A stretch of DNA of 64,000 nucleotides. Source: Pontederia crassipes (taxonomy: Eukaryota > Streptophyta > Magnoliopsida > Commelinales > Pontederiaceae). The first letter of the stretch is position 1. Each line of letters starts with the position of its first letter. Positions 1 through 12,189 of this stretch are shown here, piece by piece. Under the pieces are notes generated by a model, which was not told where the DNA came from, made no database searches, and worked only from the letters and a program-made list of their open reading frames with translations. The translations under genes were made by a program, and so were the position numbers. The stretch spans positions 20,712,157 through 20,776,156 of the forward strand of contig CM060192.1 in NCBI GenBank assembly GCA_030549335.1, written 5' to 3'.

Positions 1-267
1 AGTGTCTCCAAGGTTTGCCCCACTTTAGCGTCTCGTTAGTGATGCAAGTAAATTGCCCGTGATGGACACTTTTCGTGTCATTGTAACATTGGTTTAGTGT
101 CGACGGGTGACACTAGATGTGTCACCTTTGTGTGTGGCACTAGTGCGACACTAATAGCGTCCGATTTTAGGCGTCGCATTTTGTTGCCACTATTACTCCC
201 AGCCATGCATTAGCGGCGCATTGACGTCGAGGTATTTGTGTCGCTATTTGCTAATTTTCTTGTAGTG
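1..267. mobile_element. Right end of a CACTA (En/Spm) transposon, cut by window edge
   Basis: The segment ends in TTTTCTTGTAGTG, the inverted form of the CACTACAAGAAAA terminus seen on the large element at 4165. The 250 bases before it are full of short motifs around AGCGTC and GCGACACTA, the same subterminal motif found in that element. Only one terminus lies in the window, so size and coding content are unknown. It appears to belong to the same CACTA family. Confidence 0.8.
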
Positions 268-1633
268 GATGTAATAATGATAAGGGATCATTCAGTATCG
301 CTAACAACATGCTTTAAGCCTAAAATCAAGACTCTATGATGAATTTATCCTAATTTCATACCTTGTGAAGTTCCCGTCGAAACTTCACTTTATTTTCCCT
401 CTTCCTCTTTTTACTCTTGGTGTTGAACTGTTCTTGCTCGCCCTCAAATTTCGAGAAGAGAGAGAATGCATGGTTAATATTTATAGAAAAGAGAAGATAA
501 ATTTTCTATTGGAGTCATGTTTTGTTTGGTCTCTTCAATATTCTTTTCTTTTCCTTTTTCTCTCTCCTATATTCGGACTCAAACTCCTCTTTTTTTCTTT
601 CTTGCTCATTTGTTTTTATCCTCACATAATTAATTTTTTTTAAACCAGCATGGGGGTTACAATAGAGTTAGAAAAGAGAGGATAAAGTTGAAGGGTATTA
701 ATGAAATTTATCCAAATAAATGTTGTGCAACGAGGTTCCCATGGGTAATTACAAGATTCTGGAACAAATGAAAGCAATCTCTTATGAATATTTAAGCCAC
801 ACACGACATATGTACAGTTTGTACAAAAGTTTATAGGTCATGCATTTTAGTTAGTAAGAACATTAAAACATTGATCTTCATGTCGAATATAGATAAATAA
901 ACACTAAACAAACTATTTCTCTGGTTAAAATAAATACAAGTTGATGAAATTGATGCAACTTGTAGAACCACATGAAATTTGGTTCAAACGGAAGTCACAT
1001 TTGGGATCACATGGGAAATAGGAAGATAATAAGTATCAAGCTTGCCGGTATTTGTGTTTCACAACCTCCCATGCCTCTAGTGGCAGACAGTCTTTAACAG
1101 ATAAACAAATGAACTGAATAGAGAAACCTAAACTTTTCAGTTCTAGTGCAACATTCGGAACAGTAGACAACATGAAAGAAGGCATTGCTACCACAGAGCT
1201 CACTGAAATATGAGTAAATTCCTCCATCCTTAGGTAGACAAGGAACATTCTCCATAAGTCTAAAAAATTCCTTGCTTTTAGCATAGATTTTTCAATCATC
1301 TAATAGAAGGACTATCCATGTCTTGGTTGCAACGTTCCCAAAATCGACCACTGTGACAAGGAAAATACTTGAGGATGCTATTGGTGCATTGACTCCGACT
1401 AAATGCTTTGACTAAGGTCGACAATTATGCCACATCGGCAAAATTGATAATTGGACATAAATTAATAGAAAATAAAAAGAATATAACAAATGAAGTGCGG
1501 GAGACTGAGTTTAATACAAGTTAGCCCCTTATTTAATGAATAATGTACACTTATTACATTATGTTCAATGTGAAATACAATAAGGCCCTTATGTTCATAT
1601 GCATATCGACCACTGGTCGTCGTACACCTCTTA
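268..1633. other. AT-rich intergenic stretch
   Basis: No convincing gene is seen except a weak minus-strand open frame at 1036-1299, listed separately. The rest is AT-rich and has no repeat ends that I could pair. Confidence 0.5.
1036..1299 (-). pseudogene. Possible orphan coding fragment (87 codons), unrecognised
   Basis: An ATG-to-stop frame of 87 residues with a balanced, non-repetitive composition (for example LKARNFLDLWRMFLVYL near the start and CLPLEAWEVVKHKYRQA at the end). It could be the last exon of a decayed gene or a chance frame. I do not recognise the family. No matching upstream exon or promoter is visible on the minus strand toward 1400. It lies just outside the MITE at 1634. 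Confidence 0.2.
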
Positions 1634-2305
1634 GGCTCTGTCTGACATTATTGGCGGTTTGATAAGTAGATAGCAATTTAACTAACGGATAACGGGTAGC
1701 GGATAATGATTAACAGCTAGATATTGTAACAAATAAATATTTAATAAATTTAATGGTAGACTTAGTTGATGAATATAAAATGACATAATTAAACTTATGA
1801 CAAATTATTCAATTCAAGCACTATACAAATTCTAGTATAATACAATAAATAAATTATTGATATCTCAATTAAATAAAATAAAATTTCACAACTAAATTTT
1901 TTGCTAAAATATATCAAAATTTATATTGACAATAAATTTTATATAGTTCACACATAATATAAAATATTAATTATGAAATTATTTTTTATTTATTGTTAAC
2001 ATATAAATATTTTGTAATTAATTAAGCGTGAATATAAAAATAAATACAATTAAATGATTATAAAATAAAAATGAGAAAATAATGAGATAAGTTAGAAAAG
2101 AATAATATATTTGAATAAGGATAAAATTTATAAAATTTATAAAATGCTAACCTCTAATCGCTAAACGCTAGTAAAAGTAGCTTTTCAATAATTTCATACG
2201 AAACGCTAAACACTACTTATTTCTGTCATTACCAAACAAAAAATGTAACGTCTCAACCGTTAAATTTTACTTTAAACGCTAATATTGGTGTTGCCAAAAA
2301 GAGCC
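1634..2305. mobile_element. PIF/Harbinger-type MITE with TTA target duplication
   Basis: Imperfect terminal inverted repeats start GGCTCTGTCTGACATTATT on the left and, inverted, GGCTCTTTTTGGCAACACC on the right. Both ends are flanked by TTA (1631-1633 and 2306-2308), the 3-bp target typical of PIF/Harbinger elements. The 672-bp interior is AT-rich and has no transposase frame, so it is non-autonomous. Several relatives with TTA/TAA targets occur in the window. Confidence 0.7.
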
Positions 2306-2308
2306 TTA

Positions 2309-4164
2309 GTCCACCTATAGCTGACTTGTTATTGTAGAAATCAAATGTAGGGAGTCAATTATACTATGAGCTTTTTAGTCCAATGTGGGTAAACACTAAC
2401 AATATGGAGAGGCATAGCTTTATATGAACAATGTGAGAAAGAGATTATTAATCACATTGAGAAATATAACCAATAAGATTCACATTTGACATGACATACA
2501 ATGATCAACATTCAATTACTATGATAAACAATGATTATGTAGCAATGATCAATAAACAATGACCAAGTAACAATGATCAATGACAATGATATAACTTTAT
2601 TCGGTAACCATGTTTAATAACAATAATGATTTAATAATAGAGACTTTATAATTCCTCATTCTTTTATTATTATTGGATGTGCCATTTGTTTCATTATGGA
2701 GTATGCCATGCAAATAATACAATCTAATGTCGATTGTCAGTGTCTGATCTTAGGGAAAGAGTATAGCACACTCCTAAAGTGAGACCCTCATCAATAAACA
2801 ATGATGATAATGCACTTGGCTTAACATGATGACCCAATGCTTATTTTTCATCGTATTAACTTTTTAGACATATTTATATTATTGGAATGTACGTTCATTT
2901 GTCGTTCAATGTTCGATGTGTAACGTTAACGCTAGCCCGATTTGAGATAAACTCAAGACTATGAAACTCGAGATGGGTCCCAAGCTTGCACTGCTTCCAA
3001 AAAATTACAAAATTCTTAGCTTAATCTAGGGGTCATTCTAATAACTAATAATTTGGATATAAACGTATCCTACTACATGATCAGACATAAATACACACAC
3101 ATACAATAAATAGGAACATCAAATGCATTAAACTAATAACAATAAAAGAATCATGGCAAAAGGCACAACCATCAATAGGTGATACAAGCTTTCAAATCCA
3201 TTCTTTGACTTGGTTTATTAAAATACATCAAACATAACAAACTTGATTCATATGACAAAGCAGAGTGTTTCTAAACATCCAATGAAGCACAAAAGCATAC
3301 TGATCAAGATAGTTCCCATGGTTTTTATTTGACAGCAAGGGGAAAAAGTCTTGTTAAGGTCCAATCAGATTTAACCATGCTTAATTTAAATAGGAAACTT
3401 ATGGATTTCATTTAGCCCACCTGTATGATCTCCTGACCACATAGATTATTTTTTATTGTCGCTCCCAATTTGTACAATAGGGGCAATAAAGTAATTTGGC
3501 CTAAGTTCAATTGTTAAAGAAAGATTTAATCCAACTTGAAGTATAAATTATAATTAGATTGGGATTAAGAATTTTAATTTGATTTGTGGTTCAAAAGAAT
3601 GTTTAATGGACATAGAACTCCTACATCTAAGAGGATTGAGAATTTTATGGCTTAAAAATATTTTAGTCTTTAAAATAATATTTATTTTTATTGTAATAAA
3701 AAATTAGATGATAAAATATTATGGAATTAAATAGTTCTAAAAATTAGAGAAAATGAAGAAATAAAAAGAAAAGGTGAAAGTAGAATTTGATTGAAAGAAG
3801 TTATAGAAGAGATAAAAAGGAATTTGAATAAAGATAGATTCTTTTAAATAAGTATGATTATGGAATAATTAGTGAAATTTGAATTTAATTAAATTCAAAT
3901 ATAGAGGAGATGATAACTAATCATGGATAATCATGATTGATGGAGAAATAGCCCAAGGTCTAATAGGAGTATTGAGAGCTATAAATAGGACCTAAAGGAT
4001 GACTAAAAGTATTATTTGTCTTCACAAAATTTCTGCACGGGAGCTCTTCTTTTTCCTTCGTTTTCTCATAAATTGACGGATCTGAGAGTGCAGACGATAT
4101 ACCATTTCGAAGCCTCGACAGAGGAGAACAAGATTGAAGTGATAGTCGAAGGTTCCTGGACATC
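2309..4164. other. AT-rich sequence, right part possibly an LTR upstream region
   Basis: No gene is seen. A TATAAATA box lies at 3980-3987, and about 180 bp of more balanced sequence follows before the CACTA insertion at 4165. A TGTAACG start like those of the other LTRs occurs at 2919. The sequence beyond the CACTA element (13872-15940) resembles the downstream half of a long Ty3-gypsy-type LTR. The two flanks may therefore be one LTR split by the CACTA insertion. Its ends are not defined. Confidence 0.35.
3980..3987 (+). promoter_or_regulatory. TATA box, probably of an LTR
   Basis: TATAAATA sits in the context AGAGCTATAAATAGGACC, after an AT-rich upstream region and before a more GC-balanced leader. 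No host coding sequence follows, because a CACTA element begins 178 bp downstream. An LTR promoter is the likeliest reading. Confidence 0.4.
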
Positions 4165-4640
4165 CACTACAAGAAAATCGAAGAATAGCGACCCAACGAA
4201 GAAGATGCTACTGCGGCGCTATTGAGTCTCTAGAACATATAGCGTCACTTTACATCCAAATAGCACCGTTAAAATGCGACACCGGTAATCGGTGGTGAAT
4301 GGCATCGCAATAGAGCCAACAAAAGAGGAGACACTACTAGCACCAACTGTTGATGCTATCTCGACGTTACGAAGATGTGTGATATCTAGTTAGGAGCAGT
4401 AGAGAAACGTCGCTAAGGAGATGCTAACGTGGCGCGACTTAGGAGGCGCTACTCCGGCGCTCAAGAGATGCTAACATTATGCATTAATTGACGCTATTTC
4501 GGCGCTTCTGTGAGGCCAATGAGACACTAAAGTGAGCAATATGTCAATGCGATGGAGACGTTAAAGTGATGCTAAGGACGATATATTTGATATAGAGTCG
4601 ACTACTTGGGCGACGCCAGGGTGACGCTATGGAGGCGCTA
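4165..4640. repeat. Left subterminal motif array of the CACTA element
   Basis: Dense short direct and inverted copies of motifs such as AGCGAC, GGCGCTA, GACGCTA and GATGCTA. In En/Spm-type elements such subterminal arrays are bound by the TNPA-type protein; that role is inferred here from the family. Confidence 0.65.
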
Positions 4641-4759
4641 ACTGCATATTTTTTTAACCAATTATAGTCACATTTTTTTCCTTTCCCACACCATGCAATT
4701 ATATAATGCATATAAATGCATTGATGTTCATTACATGCATAATATGAAAGCATCACAGG

Positions 4760-5361
4760 CACAATATTTAAGATAATAATATGAAAAGTAATAAATTGAA
4801 CTAACAAACTATACATATATCTAATAATAAGTCTATAAGTAACAAAAGTATAGTTTCTATCCATGGTTTATTTCTATCCTAGGTTTGGGAGTTATTGTTA
4901 TTGTTCCTAATGTTTGATCCCGACGTGCTCGGTCCATGGCCTCGTAGGGATTGATTCTACATTGGGATCAATCCTTGAATCGCCTGCAATAGCGGAGCTA
5001 ACTGTTGTGACAACTGCTGTGATATCTGCTCCCATAGCTACTGCAATACTTATAGGCAAGCACAATATTTAAAATAAGAATATGAAAAGTAATAAACTGA
5101 ACTAACAAACTATACATATATCTAATAATAAGTCTATAAGTAACAAAAGTATAGTTTCTATCGATGGTTTGTTTCTATCCTAGGTTTGGGAGTTATTATT
5201 ATTGTTCATAACGTTCGATCTCGACATGCTCGGTCCATGGCCTCGCAGGGATTGATTCTACGTCGGGATCAATCCCTGAATTGCCTACGATAGCGGAGCC
5301 AACTGCTACGACAGCTGTTGTGATATCTGCTCCCATAGTTGCTGCAATAGCTGTTGCGACA
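4760..5361. repeat. Tandem duplication of about 301 bp, two copies, inside the CACTA element
   Basis: Copy 1 runs from 4760 to 5060 and copy 2 from 5061 to about 5361. Both start GCACAATATTTAA/AGA and share the same order of blocks, including the minus-strand 3' coding end (PSTSGSN ... NNNSQT, stop) of the TNPA-like gene. The copies differ by scattered substitutions, so the duplication is not recent. Confidence 0.75.
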
Positions 5362-7455
5362 ATTGCGTCATATCAGGTGCAGCGAATGAGTTCGGAGTAG
5401 ATGGGCCGCCTGCATATCCTCCGCTCCCCTAGGTACCTTGGCGGCTGTGCCGAGGCTATGCAAGTATCCTCCTCGTGTCGTGTCGGCTACCTCCTCCCAA
5501 ACAGCAAGTTCCTCTACAAAATAAAAAATTATACAATCATATAATATATAAATTATATATCAAAAAACACATAAATTAAAAACATGAATCCCTTCCAAGA
5601 AAAATTACCAAGTGGCTGAGTACTCGGATTATCTCCATACTTTTCAGCCATTTTCGCATTATACTCATCCTAAAAAATTTAAACATTGGCATTTCAAAAA
5701 TAGTGCACTAACGTCAACAACCAAATGAACATGTGATGAGACTTACCAAAAGCCTATAAGCAGTGGGTGTGACCAAGTCGTTGGTCTTCTGACTCTTATG
5801 CGTAGCCTCGTAGACCACATGAAAGTCCACGGGACCGCCTTGTTTCTCGTCCTACAATAAAGTTTCAAATTTTATAAAATATATATAAGTTAAGAGTTTG
5901 ATTAATTGAATTTGTATGTAAGTTACCATGCGCCATTGATACTCGTCAAATCGCATCGACTCTCCTGTGTGGATGTGGGCCTCGGGCTTCGAAAGTCGAT
6001 TAACTCTTGCCTTTTCCAACTTCTTTTGCTATCATTCATCCGTCCTCTATGAATATCAAATACTTAGACTTTCAAAAAATTATAAATTTAATAAAAAATT
6101 TTTAAAAATAACATACTTACCACTTCCTACACAAGGACTTTCAAACCAAGCGCCTAATATGCCTTGGGCATATTTGTATGCCCTGCTCCAAAGTGAGGCC
6201 GACGGATGTTGCGAAACTTGTACAAACAATTTCGGAGGCGTTTCGACACGATCTCCTCAAAAGCTCTCCGGATCATCTCTAAACTAAGATCCGAATGAAA
6301 CTGATTTGCCTCCTACACAATACGTTAAATAATTTAAAAATAATATAAAACAAATTATGTAATCCAAATAAAAGATCATACCGTAAATGCTCAAAAGATG
6401 TCATCCCGAACTTGAATTGGGTCATGTTTTTAGGATCCTACCTCTTCTGACAAGTGGAAAAAAATGAGAGCACTGACATCCCGCACGGTACTAGCGGGTA
6501 TGAAAGTGGTCCTGCCAATTACAAAGAAGAATTAATTTTCAATGATAATCAAAACTATAACAAAATTTCTACAAAACTTATGGTCGAGCAATATTATTCA
6601 TGGTGACCACCCTATTATCGTGTAAACTCTCTTCATCTGTCGAAAAGGAATCATCATCCAGTACAGCTGGGGTAGGCTGAGAATGTTCGACATCATCTAC
6701 GAGCCCTAATACAAAATAAATCATTAGTATCATACCAAATTAAACTAGTGATAATTGATATTTGTACAGTCATGTTCTCATCTCGAGTGATGTCTATCGC
6801 TGCATGATTCATGGCAGTCCGTTCGTCAGAATGTGATAAGCCGGGTGCTTATGCTATCGACGTCGTAGCAATTGACATTATTAAAAAATGATTAATGTAA
6901 TTAATTAAGAAATATAATGTCAATAATAATAAATATATCACCTGGGATAAGGTGTCGCTCTCCAACGCTAGAATGTGGTGAACTGTCTAATAATCTCGGC
7001 GGTGGCGGTGGCGTAGCAACTGTCATCATAAAAAATATATATAATTTGCCTCCTATTTATATTTATGCAATAAATAGAAAATAACCTGGTGTGACATGCC
7101 GATCTTCGTCGTGCGATCTAGACGTCCCAACTATGTGCCCCGTCGACGATGGAGCAACTGTCACAAAAGCAAAATATTTAGAAAACTCTATCGCCTACTG
7201 TGTGACACATACCTGGAGTGATACGTGGAGCTAACCCACCAATGGATCGCCTACTATGTGACGATCCGACTACGTGCCCCGTCGACGGCGGAGCAACTGA
7301 CATTATTAAAAAATAAATCTAACTATTATAATCAACTAGAAATAAGCAACCGACAATAAATATATTACCTTGTGGTCGAGATAGCTCACTAATATGGAGT
7401 GAATGCCTATAAGAGTGAGATGACCCAGATGCTTAGCCTCTAATAACCATGACTG
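4879..7455 (-). pseudogene. TNPA-like gene of the CACTA element (plant transposase Ptta/En/Spm type), decayed
   Basis: A multi-exon minus-strand gene. The clearest block is at about 5590-5860, where translation gives GGPVDFHVVYEATHK and then DEYNAKMAEKYGDNPSTQPL, which fit the conserved block of the plant Ptta/En/Spm transposase family (Pfam PF03004 type). A glutamine-rich tail (LWEQISQQLSQQLAPLLQAI) and a C-terminus PSTSGSN...SQT-stop end at 4879. Upstream are small in-phase exons at 6942-7019, 7086-7157 and 7213-7296. A likely start ATG near 7455 reads MVIRG and then meets a stop unless one base is shifted; further stops lie in the tail. In En/Spm elements this product binds subterminal motifs and works with the TNPD-type transposase. 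The full exon structure is not resolved. It lies downstream of, and on the same strand as, the TNPD-like gene. Confidence 0.65.
6942..7296 (-). repeat. Three repeated in-phase exon cassettes within the TNPA-like gene
   Basis: Segments 7213-7296 (84 bp), 7086-7157 (72 bp) and 6942-7019 (78 bp) each begin after an AG acceptor with TTGCTnC and end in CAG before a GT donor (the middle copy reads CCAG|GT). Each has a length divisible by three. They translate to related peptides opening VAPPSTGHVVGSS, VAPSSTGHIVGTS and VATPPPPPRLLDSS. The spacing is 127 and 144 bp. This looks like repeated duplication of a small exon with its splice sites. Confidence 0.6.
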
Positions 7456-7544
7456 AAAAAGAGTAACAATCTTGTCTTATTATCGGTAACCATATATAAC
7501 TAAAAAAAAGTAAGAAGCTTGTGTCATTAGAAGAACTACGTGAT

Positions 7545-10500
7545 TCATTCGCTTATTTCGTATTCTGATTCATTTTCATAATCTTCGTTATCGTCGCTAT
7601 AATCTTGGTCCGAGAAATAATCAACGAAATTGTCAAAGCTCACTTTCAAGAGGTCATTTGAATTGAATTCTTCCATTGGCTCAGCGTCATCAATCAATTG
7701 AATATTCTCAACTCCATCGGCTACATGAATCGACTCATTCACCCTATCTTCTTGATAGTAATCATCCACGGACACGTCATTGTATACGGATGATGTTTCA
7801 TTATCATCTACCATTGTTTCTGCTAAGAATAGTCTACTTCTCACCTTGCATGATGCCCACCGTTCATCCTTGGTTCTTTTCGATGGATACTTAGTGTAGT
7901 ACACTTGTTGCGCTTGATCTGCCAATACGAATGGATCATATTACTGAAGTCTCGATCGAGAGTTAATATCCACCAATTTAAATTTTTTATCGATCCGAAC
8001 TCCTTTCTCTGGATCGAACCAACAGCATTTTAGCACCACGACTTTGTTTGATTTTTTCAAATAAGACAATTCTATGATGTCTTCTATAACACCATAGTAA
8101 TCAAAGTCATTGTTCTCGTACATGCTTTCTATAATACATATGCCGCTATTAATAATTGAACGATGTCGGCTATATTCTTCCATATGGAATCGATATCCAT
8201 TGACTATTATGCCGCAGTAGCTAAGAACTTATTTCTTCGGGCCATGAACCAAGTCTCATATTTTTAAATCTATGACTGAGCCATTAATAACCTACAAGAC
8301 AATAAATTAAAACTTCATTAAAAGTTACAAACTTAAGTAATAATTATGATCAATCGAAAATAATTCTCACTTCACATCTCAACCAATTGGAAAATATTCA
8401 TCTCGTAGTTTCAATAATTCATCATTTGAAACTAACGGATTGATTTATCGCAGTAATTCCTTGAATTTCCTGAATTCATAGTTGTCAATTAATGAAATCA
8501 TATAGCAATAATTAACTTTAAATTATATAACATATTAAAATAAATTGTCTTACTCTAGATACGGCGTCGCTTCTCTACAATTTGCAAGGACATAACTCTC
8601 AACGGCGATGAGATCTCTATCGTTCAAGACAACTTTGCGTCCTATACCAAGAAGTCGGCATGGGTACTTGAAGATGGATAAAATATTCATGTTAACTTCT
8701 CTTTCACCACCATCACTGTTTCTTGGAACTTGGGTGTATCGTGATTGTGTGTGTGACTCAAAGTACTCTGAAGTGAAGTATGACACCTCCTCAATGAAAT
8801 ATGCTTCACATACGGATCCTTCAATTTTTGCCTTATTCTTCGCCTTCATTTTCAAATATAACATGCACCTTTCGAAAGGATACATCTATTGATACTGAAC
8901 CGGACCCACAACTTTTGTTTCATATGAAAGATGTACAATCAAGTGCTCATCACATCAAGGAAAGAAGGTGAAAATATTTTCTCAGTCTTGTACACAGTAA
9001 TCACAATAGAAGCCTCTAACTGAGAGATATCTTCTTCCCGAACGATGGACGTACAAAGCTCTTTAAAGAACATAGATAACTCTGTCAAAACTTCCCAAAT
9101 GGCCTTTGGCAAAAGTTTCCATATGACAATCATCACTCTTCATTCCATGTATCCTCCCATTATCCAAGTTAAAATAACAAGATATGTTTGATACATATCC
9201 GTCGGGAAATTTTAATTGCTTGACCCATTTGAAAATCGCTTTTCTTTGATCATTGCTCAAGACATAAGTAGCTTTTGGCTTTTTGCATTTACCATTTTGA
9301 AGATGAATGATATCTAACTCTAGTCTTTTGCATATTAATTTCGTGTCATCGCGAGCCTGTATGCTATCTTTGTTTTTCCTTTAACATCCATAATAGTGTT
9401 GAAAATGTTGTCAAATACGTTCTTCTCCACATGTATGATGTTCAAATTATGACGTACTAAGTTTGAAGACCAATAAGGCAACTCCCAAAAAATACTTCTT
9501 TTCTCCCAATTATGTTCACTTCCAAATCCAATTTGCTTGTAACTACCGATCTTCAATCCGAATGAGACTTCATTAAGCTTGTTTACCTGCTCTAACAATT
9601 ATTGTCCCGTCAAATGAGTTGGAGGCAAAGTGTTCTCAGTTTTATTCTTCCCAAATGAGTTTCGATCGCGACGCATCAAATTCTCCAATGGCAAAAGCAT
9701 CCTATAACAATCAAACCAGCAAACTTTCTACAATTTTTCAAATAAAATTATTTTGTATTCTTTCCATATATGAGACTAGCAAGTTTTCCTTTTGTGTTCC
9801 AACCACTCAACATTCCATATGCTGAAAAATCATTTATGGTCCACACTAATGCGGCTCTCATAATAAAATTTTACTTTTTAGATTTGTCATAGGTAACCAT
9901 GTCATCCTCCCACAACATCTTAAGTTCATCAATCAAAGGTCTTAAGTAAACATCTAAACTTTTACCGGGAGACCGAGGACCCGGGTAAGCAATATGTTCT
10001 CTCGTCTCATACACATGCTTGGAAGAAAATTATAAGGTGTCACAAAAATCAGCAAACATGAATAAGCAATATTTGATGAGCCAAATGGGTTGAAGCCATC
10101 GGTGCAAAGTCCTAATCTAATATTGCATGATTCTCCAAAAAAAGTCGGATGAAGTGTATCAAATCATTTTCATGCCTCAGCATCCGAAGGATGTGTAATG
10201 GAATTTCGATCATCACATGCCCCTTCTCTGTGTCACCTCATAAATGATACAATTTTTTCAGAAAGAAATAATCGTTGTAATCTTGAAACAATGGAAAAGT
10301 GTCTGAATACTGCATTTGCCACATTTTCAAATTTTGGGGATTCTTTCTCGACTTGTATCTGGGCTCACCACAAATAGAACTACTCATAAGTGAGTTATTT
10401 TCCTTGTAATACAACATGTAGTGATTGCGACATGCATCAATCTTTCGATATTTCAACCCTAAATCTCTTATCAATCTTTTGCGCTAGTGAAAATATCTCG

Positions 10501-11081
10501 GTAATTTCTCTGAAGCTGGAAGTATACTCTTAATAATGGCAAGCATCCGGTCAAAATAACTTTCGCTCATATTAAATTCTAATTTCAAATTCATTAGTTG
10601 AGGCACTACAGAAAGTGTAGTTTGCTTCACGCATCCATCCCATATAGGTTCATTTGCTTCTTCGAGAAGATTATAAAATTTAGAAACCGAAGAATTCGTG
10701 TCTTCTTCAATCAATGTTTCGTCAATATTTTCTCCTAACATAGCATCTCGTATCATGTCCCTGTACGGATCTCGAGTCGCCCACATTGGTATCTACATTA
10801 GTTGTCTCTTTAGTCCATCTCTCTTCATCATGAAAGAACCAATTTGTGTATGTCAATAAGAAACCATTATAATATAAATTCTTCTGCGCATCATATCTTA
10901 CTTTCCACTGATAACATTTGCACTTTCAGCATGGACATAAGATTTTGCCATATGAAGAAGCAACACCTTCATTTTGATATGCCACATTAATAAATTCATC
11001 AACACTATCTTTATATTCTTCAGTTATAACGTCATATTTGTTCTTCCAACGATGAATCCAACTACGATCTGACTTTGTCAT
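7545..11081 (-). pseudogene. TNPD-like CACTA transposase (Transposase_21 family), broken
   Basis: On the minus strand, a likely original start is the ATG at 11081 (MTKSDRSWIH), opening a transposase-associated domain (RSWIHRW...VDEFINVAYQN...GKILCPC). A Transposase_21 region follows (about 10790-9320), with peptides such as RDLGLKYRKIDACRNHYMLYY and WELPYWSSNLVRHNLNIIHV. Next comes a DUF4218-like part (about 9260-8550: PFERCMLYLKMKAKNKAKIE), then DUF4216-like sequence (8183-7900: YYGVIEDIIELSYLKKSNKVV) and an acidic tail to 7545. The reading frame is interrupted by an in-frame TGA at 10926-10928, a frame change near 10790, a TAG at 10484-10486 and several later breaks. This enzyme would cut and join the element ends; this copy cannot encode a full protein. 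Confidence 0.8.
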
Positions 11082-11228
11082 TTCTATAACGAACAACATT
11101 AAACCACATGTCAATAAATTCTTGTACTTGAAACATGTGATTTTGAAGTTACAATGTCCAAAATCACATGTTTCATGTACCTTATTGTCGTATTCAGAAT
11201 CGACCATAATATATATTTTGGATACCAA

Positions 11229-11649
11229 ATACTGCTATTTTTGTCATTTTTTGATGTCTCTTTTTTTTCATAATCTCATTTTATTACCAAGAATGCGGAT
11301 GTACATCCTTGGTAAAATTTATGAGAACATGATAAAAAAGAGGTAATAAAATTATGAAAAAAGTTTATCAGTATTTGATTTCAAATTGAGTTCAATCATC
11401 TTAAGGGAAACTATAATCTAATAACTCCTAATCATGGAACAAATTTGTTCTGCTCATGCATTTACTATAAGAGAGGTAACTAGATTAATTTCAAGTAATT
11501 AACTAATAATTAATTAACATGGTATTAGATAAAAAATAGCAAATTAACTAGTCCTTAAATTAGTTTCAAGTAATTAACTAATAATTAAATAGTAATTAAC
11601 TTAACATACATTAGATTAAAAATTATCAAATTAACTAGGGATTAAATAA
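11229..11649. other. AT-rich internal region of the CACTA element
   Basis: Lies upstream of the minus-strand transposase. It contains two near-identical stretches (AATTAACTAATAATTAA-type, about 11490-11530 and 11570-11610). No gene is seen. Confidence 0.4.
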
Positions 11650-12140
11650 TGGATGGTGGCGGGTTCGTACCATCTTAAGCGGAGAAGGATGGCGGCAGGC
11701 GACGGAGGAGAGTAAGTGGTGGAGGAAGGCGGCGGACGACGGCCGGCACCAGACGGAGGAGCACAGTCGGGGGGCTGAGGGCGAGGCGGAGGCGGATGGC
11801 GGGAGAGGAGGCGGATGGCGACGGAGGAGGCGGAGGGCGACGGATGCGAATGGCGGCGGAGGAGGCAGAGGGCGGTGGGCCGCAGAGGAAGAGAGCGGAG
11901 GAGGGCGATTTGGCGGGGGAGGTCTGCGCAGGGCGAATCAAAGGAGCAGCGGCCGGGCGAGTTCGACCGTCAGAGTAGCGAACATCGATCATCGGAGCAG
12001 CAGGTTCGGGTGAGTTCGACGCGGGTGAGTTCGACTGTCGGAGCAGTGGGGTCGGGCGAGTTCGACGAGGATGGGGTCGGGCGTTAGGTGTCGAGCAGCG
12101 GGCATCGACCGTCATCGATCGTGGTGAAAATCGGCGAGCG
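11650..12140 (-). other. GC-rich island of the CACTA element with a Pro/Ser/Arg-rich frame
   Basis: A sharp GC-rich block in an AT-rich element, built of degenerate GGCGGAGG/GGCGGCGG and GCGGGCGAGTTCGAC repeats. The minus strand holds a 146-residue open frame (11675-12115) rich in proline, serine and arginine, but other frames of the block are open too, as expected for biased sequence. It sits upstream of the minus-strand transposase, so a leader or promoter-proximal exon is possible. No domain is recognised. Confidence 0.35.
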
Positions 12141-12189
12141 AGCTTAATAGTAAAACTGAAAACATAGAGGAGGGGTTAGGGATTTAAGT

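Noticed and set aside
365-643. 92-codon Phe/Leu-rich frame
   Set aside because: Produced by T-rich sequence; hydrophobic throughout and without gene context.
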